From assembly GCA_963383645.1 (NCBI GenBank), contig OY726560.1, positions 27,798,800 to 27,862,799 on the forward strand: a DNA stretch of 64,000 nt. Reading direction: 5' to 3'. Positions 57,487 to 64,000 of this stretch are shown here, piece after piece. The position numbers and the translations under genes are program-made. The DNA is from Muscardinus avellanarius. Lineage: Eukaryota > Chordata > Mammalia > Rodentia > Gliridae. The stretch's first letter is position 1. The number at the start of each line of letters is the position of its first letter. The notes beneath the pieces were generated by a model. That model had not been told where the DNA came from. It ran no database searches and saw only the letters and a program-made list of their open reading frames with translations.

Positions 57487-57985
57487 ACAGATCAAAGACC
57501 TATAAAGTAGACTTGAAACTTTGTAATTAATAGAAGAAACATAGAACTAGCTTTTCAACATATAGTTACTGGTAGAAATTTCCTCAACAAAACCTGCCTC
57601 AAAAAGCTCAGGAAATAAAAGCAAGAATCAATAAAAGAAATAGTATCAAATTAGAAAGCTTTGGGGCAGCAAAGAGTTAAGAGTCTGAATGGACAAAACA
57701 AACTCAAAAAACTTGACATTTAATGGACAATTGAACTAAATAGACAGTTTTCAGATGAAAAATAGAAATGACCAACAAATATATGAAAAATGTATACACT
57801 ATTAACAATCAATCAGGAAAATACAAATGAAAACTACACTGAGATTCCATTTAACTCCAGCTATAATGCAAATCATCAAGAACATAAACAATAATAAATG
57901 CTTCAGAGGATGTGAGAGAATAGAAACTTTATATACTGTTAACTGGATTGCAAATATGGACATTTACTATGAAGGTTTGGTGGAT
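56236..57985 (-). mobile_element. Inverted (twin-primed) L1 copy 2, with SINE insert
   Basis: 56236-56865 is minus-strand L1 3'UTR and ORF2 end (TTCATTGGTACATAATAATTATAC; TGGATCATATGGTGTTTTCA). 56866-57985 is plus-strand ORF2 (ACCTGGTATTGGCACAAAAA, AACAAATGATGCTGAGAAGG, ATACTGTTAACTGGATTGC), ending close to where the minus part begins in L1 order. Interrupted at about 57186-57490 by SINE sequence and a CA repeat. No intact frame. Confidence 0.8.
57204..57489 (+). mobile_element. SINE piece plus B1-dID SINE plus (CA)n inside L1
   Basis: A short B1-like piece (57204-57275), then a dimeric SINE from GCCAGGTGTGGTGGAGCACA (57276) to GGTTCTATCTCTAGGAACAC, with CA repeat 57448-57489 as tail. Confidence 0.82.
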
Positions 57986-59055
57986 ATTTCTCATGTTCAG
58001 TATCTTTTTCTGGCTTAAAATTTCTTTTTTTTAATCTATAAATTGATCTATTATATTTGTTAAAAGGAAGTCAAATAGAGATTCTTAAAGTCAGTTTAAT
58101 CAAAAAGTGTCAGAAATATTTAACCTCTGTAATATCCTGGCAGTGTTCACTAATATATGAATAGATAAATATCTGAAGTGATATTTTGAACTTAATTTTT
58201 ATGTATTACCAATGCTGGAGTCTTTCAAAATCAGCCATTTTAAATAATTTGAAGATAATTACTTCTTGTTTCCAACCTCTGCAAAAATGATAGAAAATCT
58301 CCATTTTACAAACACTAAAATATAACTTCAACTCTTTCAAAAGCTATGTTTTCTAAGACTTGACAAAATATTAGGAGATGCTGCACAGGTTATATAATGT
58401 GCGCTACTTCATGTAAATATCAACTTATTTCCATAAGTTTCTAATGGTAAAAGTCAAAGTTAGTTTATTATGTATTTATTAGATTATAATTATCTTAAAT
58501 TTAATATTATTTCATTGGCATAATTTATGTTGTGAAGGATACTGAAGTCATTAAATTTTTTCCACAAAACTGCCAGTAGCTTACTTATCATTTCTGAACT
58601 TATTGACATATACTCATTCAAAATCATCAATCATGTGTTGAGGACCATCTAGCATGTGTTAAGAACATTTTATAACACCTTCCCTTACACATAATACATT
58701 TTAAATCTTTATTCTGTCCTCTGATAGACAAGTATAACATAGAAATTATTTGACAGAGTATAATGAAAGACAACATTTTGCAATCTGATTGAATCTAATT
58801 TTTCTTTACAATTATCAATTAAAATGTTTATTAGCTCCCAACTACTCAGTGAACTTCTTACTATTCCCCCCGCCCCAATAGGTCTTGCTTCAGAACTCCT
58901 CCCTGGCTTCCTAACACTTTCAATTGAAATTCAAATATTTGCCCCTTCATTTTATGATTCATATGAAATAAGGTCTGGACTAACTTATTAAGATCAATAG
59001 AGGATAAGAGCAAGAAGAAAATCCAAATAAAACTATAAAAGATTCTGCCATAGTT
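57986..59055. other. Intron 1 sequence, AT-rich
   Basis: No gene or recognised repeat. Confidence 0.5.
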
Positions 59056-59056
59056 T

Positions 59057-59112
59057 TTCCTTCCTTCCTTCCTTCCTTCCTTCCTTCCTTCCTTCCTTCC
59101 TTTCTTCCTTCC
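59057..59112. repeat. (CTTC)n microsatellite
   Basis: TTCC units, one change near the end. Confidence 0.97.
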
Positions 59113-59268
59113 TGTTCCTTGGATGATGGTGATTTGTGATACTGGGTATTGAACCCAGGGGATTTCAACTTTATAGATCCACCCTCAGCTGAGACTGGTC
59201 TTCAAACTTCGATCCTACTGTCTCATCCTCCCAACTACTGGGTTTAAGTTGTGCCCTAACATGTCCTT
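59113..59268 (-). mobile_element. B1-dID SINE, shortened
   Basis: GTGATACTGGGTATTGAACCC start, middle partly deleted, ends near TGCCCTAACATGTCC. Confidence 0.8.
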
Positions 59269-59269
59269 C

Positions 59270-60435
59270 TTCTTTATTTCTTATCTTTAATTGGAGGCAT
59301 GTTGGTAAAACACAATTTTTCAACAAGTAGATATGTTTTATTAATTTGTGATGGAAAGAATGATAAAATGGAATTTAAGTAATTAACAAGTGAAATACTG
59401 GCATTGTCTCGATGCCATTTTTGCTACCTAAGAATTTAATAGAATGATTTTCTCTACAAAGTTAGGGCAGCCAACAAATTTCATATGTTATAATAACTTA
59501 TTTTTCTCATTATCCCAAAATATATTGTTCAGTTTATTCATGTAATTCTGAAAATTTTACCAACATTCTAGGTGACAGCTATGTAATCTTTTCCCTTTTT
59601 TAAATTCTGTAAAGCTTATTTGTTAGTGACATAATGGTAATTTAATGCGCAAGAAACAGATTTATGGTTTATTAGTGCCAAAATATAAAAGTTTTCCTAC
59701 TTCTAAGACTCAAACTGTGGATTAGTAAATGGAAAATCTAAGCCATGCATTTCCATATCTATGTAGACTATCTTCTCTGACTTATTTGATAAACATAGTA
59801 AAGTCAGAAGCTTAAGATAAAATGCTCTGAGTAAACTGCATCCTATTACTTAAGTTGATGTAACTAAAGAAATAAATTTCTAGGTATCACACCATAAATT
59901 TTAAATATTCTTCAAAATACACAGGATTAACCAGGCTTATTTAAATCCCATACTAATGAATGTGGGGTAATTTTCAGGACATGTTGACTTGGTTCCATCA
60001 ACACCCCAAACATTGTTTTAAGATTCTTCTATTTAAAAAAAAAAAACAGGTGAAAATAGGTCCTTTATATTTCACAAGGCTATATTACAAGAACAATCAT
60101 AACTAAGGCCGGTGTCCTTCTTAAGTTACAACTTTATTTTCAAAGTATCATTAACAATTTACATATAACAGCATTTCTACAAAAAGGACTGCTTTCCTAA
60201 AACACAGTGGACTGGCTCTCCAGCTATCTCATCCAGTGTAGTGCCCAAGAGAACCTCAGAGAAGATGCGTGCACGATGTACAGCCAGACTTCTTGAACAC
60301 TAGCAAGCCATTAAAAACATTTCCCTTTCATCTCCCTCTCACGCTCTCAGGGCCACATTGTCCCTTTGCCTGTTGCTTCCCTACTTTTATAGGCCAGCTT
60401 CCTGGGAAAGGATTTGGTTTCTGCTCATGATCTTT
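59270..60435. other. Intron 1 sequence, AT-rich
   Basis: No gene or recognised repeat. Confidence 0.5.
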
Positions 60436-60652
60436 TGATTTTTTTTTTTCCCAGAACTGGGGATTGAACCCAGGGGCATTCCACCTCTGAACTACATCCC
60501 CAGCCTTATTTTTTTATTCTTTAGTTTGAAACAGGGTCTCACTAAGTTGTAGAGGGCCTCACTAAGGACTGAGGTTGGCCATGAACCTGCGATCCTCCTG
60601 TCTCAGCTTCCCAAGCACTAGGTTTAGGAGCCTGTGCCACCATGCCTGGCTG
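60436..60652 (-). mobile_element. B1-dID SINE
   Basis: Poly-T, CAGAACTGGGGATTGAACCC start, GTGCCACCATGCCTGGCT end. Confidence 0.9.
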
Positions 60653-60757
60653 CTCCTTCAAAATCTTAACCAGGAACATGTGCAGAAAACACTTGCAGGT
60701 CTCCAAAATTTATTGCAACACAGTCACTGTTTATTTTCAAACTTATAGGATACCAGA

Positions 60758-60873
60758 TTGGCTGGCTTTGACTTAAATAAAACAGTAAGTGGGTCCAGGT
60801 TTCGATCAAGTGACCTTGGCTGGCTTTGACTTAAATAAAACAGTAAGTAGGTCCAGGTTTCGATCAAGTGACC
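60758..60873. repeat. 58-base tandem duplication
   Basis: Units 60758-60815 and 60816-60873 (TTGGCTGGCTTTGACTTAAA...TCAAGTGACC) differ by one base (G/A). Not a known element. Confidence 0.97.
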
Positions 60874-60879
60874 TAGGCC

Positions 60880-63800
60880 TACTCAGGCCTACTCGACATG
60901 TCCTGTGAGAGAAGGGTTTGGATAAAAGAGGAAAATCAGTTATACGTACTTTACGTACTTTTTAAAACTTGCATTAAACACAGTCAACAAAGTTTTATCA
61001 AAAGTGACTATAAAATGAAAAGATGTTATTAATTGTATACTGAAGAACAAACTTTTATGATTTATGAATTTTGTCTCCTATATTTCTTAACAGTTTTTTC
61101 TCTAGAGGAATTGTTAAAACACTTCTCTCAGAAAGTTGAATCATTAAGAATTTCTAATTCTCCTGCTTCTTCATTTTTTTCTAGTCTTCATGGTGAGTAA
61201 AGAAGCCAATATTCATTTTTACCTGAGTCATATCGATCACAATGCTGTAGACATTGAGTACCTATCATTTAAGCATCTTGATCTGGAGTGATAGATATAC
61301 TAAGCTTTTTAGGAAGATAGAATAAACAACTTAGAGGAAATTGGCTAGTAATTAGTGAAAATTAATTTCTTCTTTTTTAAAAAAGCAAATTAAATGTATA
61401 TATTTACAGTCATGATGTCATGGGCTACATATAGCTATTTAGAAAAGGTAACTTTAGTGAAGCAAAGGAAAGTATTTATCATCAATTTCAAACTAAGCCT
61501 GATCTTGCTTCTTTCATTACTTGGAGAGAAAAAAAATACTACATAGTTTGAGATGATTTCTGAGCTCGTTCATATGTATAAGAGTATTTCTATTCCTGAA
61601 ATAAGTATTTATGGATATGAAAAATTTATTTTACATGCTGCAAGATGAAGGGAAGGCAATAGAAACAGGAGAACCCAGCGGTCGCAATTCAGAAAGGTCA
61701 GGCTTATTAGACTGCTGGGGGAAGGCTTCATGTTATTGTTTGGACATACTCTATGGGATGTTTTATTAAGGCATTTTGGTATAAGAATGAAATAAAAAAT
61801 GTATAATGTCCAAAAAATTAGGTGTCATAATATTATAGGTAGGTGGTACGTTTAAGGCCTTTGATATTGTAATATTTCCTCTTTACAAACTAAAAAGAGG
61901 TTGGGGGTAATAACCGCAATGTATGTACAAGATTTCATTTTGTATTCACATATATCCTTTGTTAATAGTTCAGATTTCATGAAAAACTTTCTGTGAATTA
62001 ATTTATTAAAATGTAAAAGAAATGAATATCTTTCCTTAATTCATGATTCTCACTGAGCAAAAAGAAATGCCAGAAAAATATGAAAACCTCTCATTTACCC
62101 AGTGCTTACAAGAGGGTTTATTATAATTTGTAATTACACAAGTTTTGTTATTTTTAAATTTAAGGCAATGTTTTACATTTGATGTTATATAAGGTGTGGC
62201 TAGTTTGTTCTTGCTACATTTTTTTTTTTTTTTTGCACTATGACCTGCAATGCTCCTGTCTCAGCTTCCCAAGTACTAGGATTACAGACCTGCACCTCCA
62301 TTTTAATATTTTCTCATTTGTTCCTTACTCTTACTTGGGTCATCATATTTTTCTACCTTATATTTTATAATATTATTTGAGATCTACAATTTCTACTACA
62401 TGTCTCAATGATTAATTTTTTTACTAGTTTTCAAAGCATACTCATATGATGTTATTTGAAATTAGAATATGTAAATTTTTAGTTTTAATGGGAGTTTTGT
62501 GACATTTTTACTTCTATAAGCATTTCTTCAGTTAGCTATGTTTAAACCTACTATTAAAATTGTGGGAATAAAAAATAAGAGTTAAAGAGTGACATTTGTA
62601 TTTCATAGGAAATTTCACAATTGATTTTAATGGAAACAAGTTAATGAACAAATATTTTCAATAAACTTTCGTGAGTGCTGTTATAAAGAGCTGTATGTGA
62701 GTTAGACAGGAGGATGGCTACGATGAGAAGAAAATGTGAGTTTTATTATAAATTTATAATTTGAACAGTTTTCTGGTAGTTATAAAGAAGAAAATAGAAC
62801 ATCTAAGAGGGTGACACTCCAGACCCAATGACTTTGAAGAGGCACCATACTTTTATCTAGCCCTTTGTAAATCTCCACCATCACCAAGTAGAGCTTTTCA
62901 GGCACAAGATTTCTGCAAACAATTTTTAAATGACGTGGCTAGTAATGCTTATGTTATGCTTCCATGTGGTAAGCTTTAAAAAGTATATATAATTAGCTTT
63001 TACTATAAAATATTCTTAAACCTGACTATATGATGATATTATTTACAAATCTATATTTAAACAAATATAGATACTATTTACAAACATACATATGTTCACA
63101 AATATATCTGTAAATTATATGTAAGTTATGTCAATATATGCAAATAACATATAAAGAATATACAAATTTATATTCAAATTATGTATGTATACAGACAAAT
63201 ATTTTATAGGCATAATACCTTTTAAGTCATTGCTTACTTTTTTATATAGTAGCATTTTATTTTATCCCCACTCAACCAACCCAATATTTGTCAAGATGTC
63301 CCCAGATTTCTAGCAGGCAGAAAAGTTATGGGGAGAAAGTGATTCCCTATAATCCTGGAGATGGTTGCTCTTGACCAAATGTCTCTGAGTAAGCCTGTTT
63401 CCTGTTGGAGACAAAGTTCTAATTGACATTATTGCCATTGTTTGTGGACCATTAATGATTTCTAACTTCTGTTTTGTTTCACAATATTATTCTTGAGTAA
63501 GTTTAAATTAGATAATAACTTTTTGGGGCTGAGCATAAACTCCAGAGGAAACTGCTACCTATATATAATCTTTAACAACTTAGTGGCTTCAAAGTATAGA
63601 GAGGACATAGTGGAATTAATGATTCCGAAGAGGACAGAATTCAATTTATTAACACTAAGTACTACTGATAGAACGTTACTCTTCAAATGTCCTATATTTG
63701 TCATGAGTTTTTGTATGCATGTTTTTTTTTCATTCTATTGCTATTATTTCTAGAGTGAATTTTGATATTTTGGTGTTTTTAAAACATCATTCTAAAATTC

Positions 63801-64000
63801 AGTGTATTTCATACATAAGCTCTTATTCAAACTATATATGTTGCAATCACTTTGTTGAAGCCATGTGGCTCAATTTTAGTAGTGGAGTTTATGCTTTCTT
63901 AACTCTGCATTTGCACTAAATGGTTCCTAGTTTAAAATATAATCCCTGGATTTTAATCTTGTAGAAATGCCATCTCTCCTTCCCCTGATACAATTCTCTA
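60880..64000. other. Intron 1 sequence to window end
   Basis: AT-rich with little recognisable: a SINE left-end piece on the minus strand at about 62216-62303 and an AT-rich low-complexity stretch with TACAAA/ATATGT words at 63040-63200. No exon with splice sites and a CUB or sushi frame. Frames 63493-63753 and 63719-63919 have no known domain. Confidence 0.5.

Larger units (their letters stand above)
44235..64000 (+). other. CSMD3: CSMD3 intron 1 (5' part)
   Basis: Everything after the exon 1 donor at 44235 is intron. I found no segment encoding a CUB or sushi domain (no spaced Cys pattern with flanking splice sites) up to the window end. Content is repeats, microsatellites and possible regulatory blocks, listed separately. 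Confidence 0.8.

Overview
The window looks like nuclear DNA of a squirrel-related rodent (Sciuromorpha). It is AT-rich and full of dimeric SINEs in which a 7SL/B1-like left part is fused to a tRNA/ID-like right part, the B1-dID/MEN arrangement known from squirrels and their relatives. It also holds L1 3' ends and older mammalian repeats (HAL1, MIR, L2, MaLR LTRs). There is no bacterial or viral gene organisation. Almost all open frames are chance frames or frames through SINEs, L1 and microsatellites. The species assignment is an inference from repeat content only.

Only one host coding segment is supported: exon 1 of CSMD3 (CUB and Sushi multiple domains 3), + strand, 44057-44234. It encodes the cytosolic-like basic N-terminus and the hydrophobic signal/anchor segment and ends at a strong splice donor. 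The next exon is not in the window, which fits the very large introns of this gene. So 44235-64000 is the start of intron 1, and 1-43.7 kb is upstream intergenic sequence.

Layout. 1-3 kb: MaLR LTR and a HAL1 half-LINE. 3-17.7 kb: SINEs, L1 3' ends, microsatellites and a minus-strand L1 with target-site duplication. 17.75-19.5 kb: an L1-derived element with a 5'UTR-like part carrying two tandem ~196-bp monomers, joined to an L1 3'UTR without ORF2. 20.16-20.67 kb: a gammaretrovirus-type solo LTR with 4-bp target duplication, inserted inside an older SINE. 22-41 kb: more SINEs, L1, MIR, L2 and MaLR pieces. 42-47.5 kb: GC- and CpG-rich promoter domain with a CT tract, a CTCF-like motif, an upstream ORF, exon 1, a POU octamer region and a second CpG-dense block inside intron 1. 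48-64 kb: intron 1 with Z-DNA-prone repeats, two adjacent inverted (twin-primed) L1 copies at 54.9-58.0 kb and a 58-bp tandem duplication at 60.8 kb.

I found no novel multi-gene system. The items most worth a second look are the ORF2-less L1 composite, the paired inverted L1 insertions, a SINE subfamily with an altered B box, and the regulatory elements around CSMD3 exon 1.
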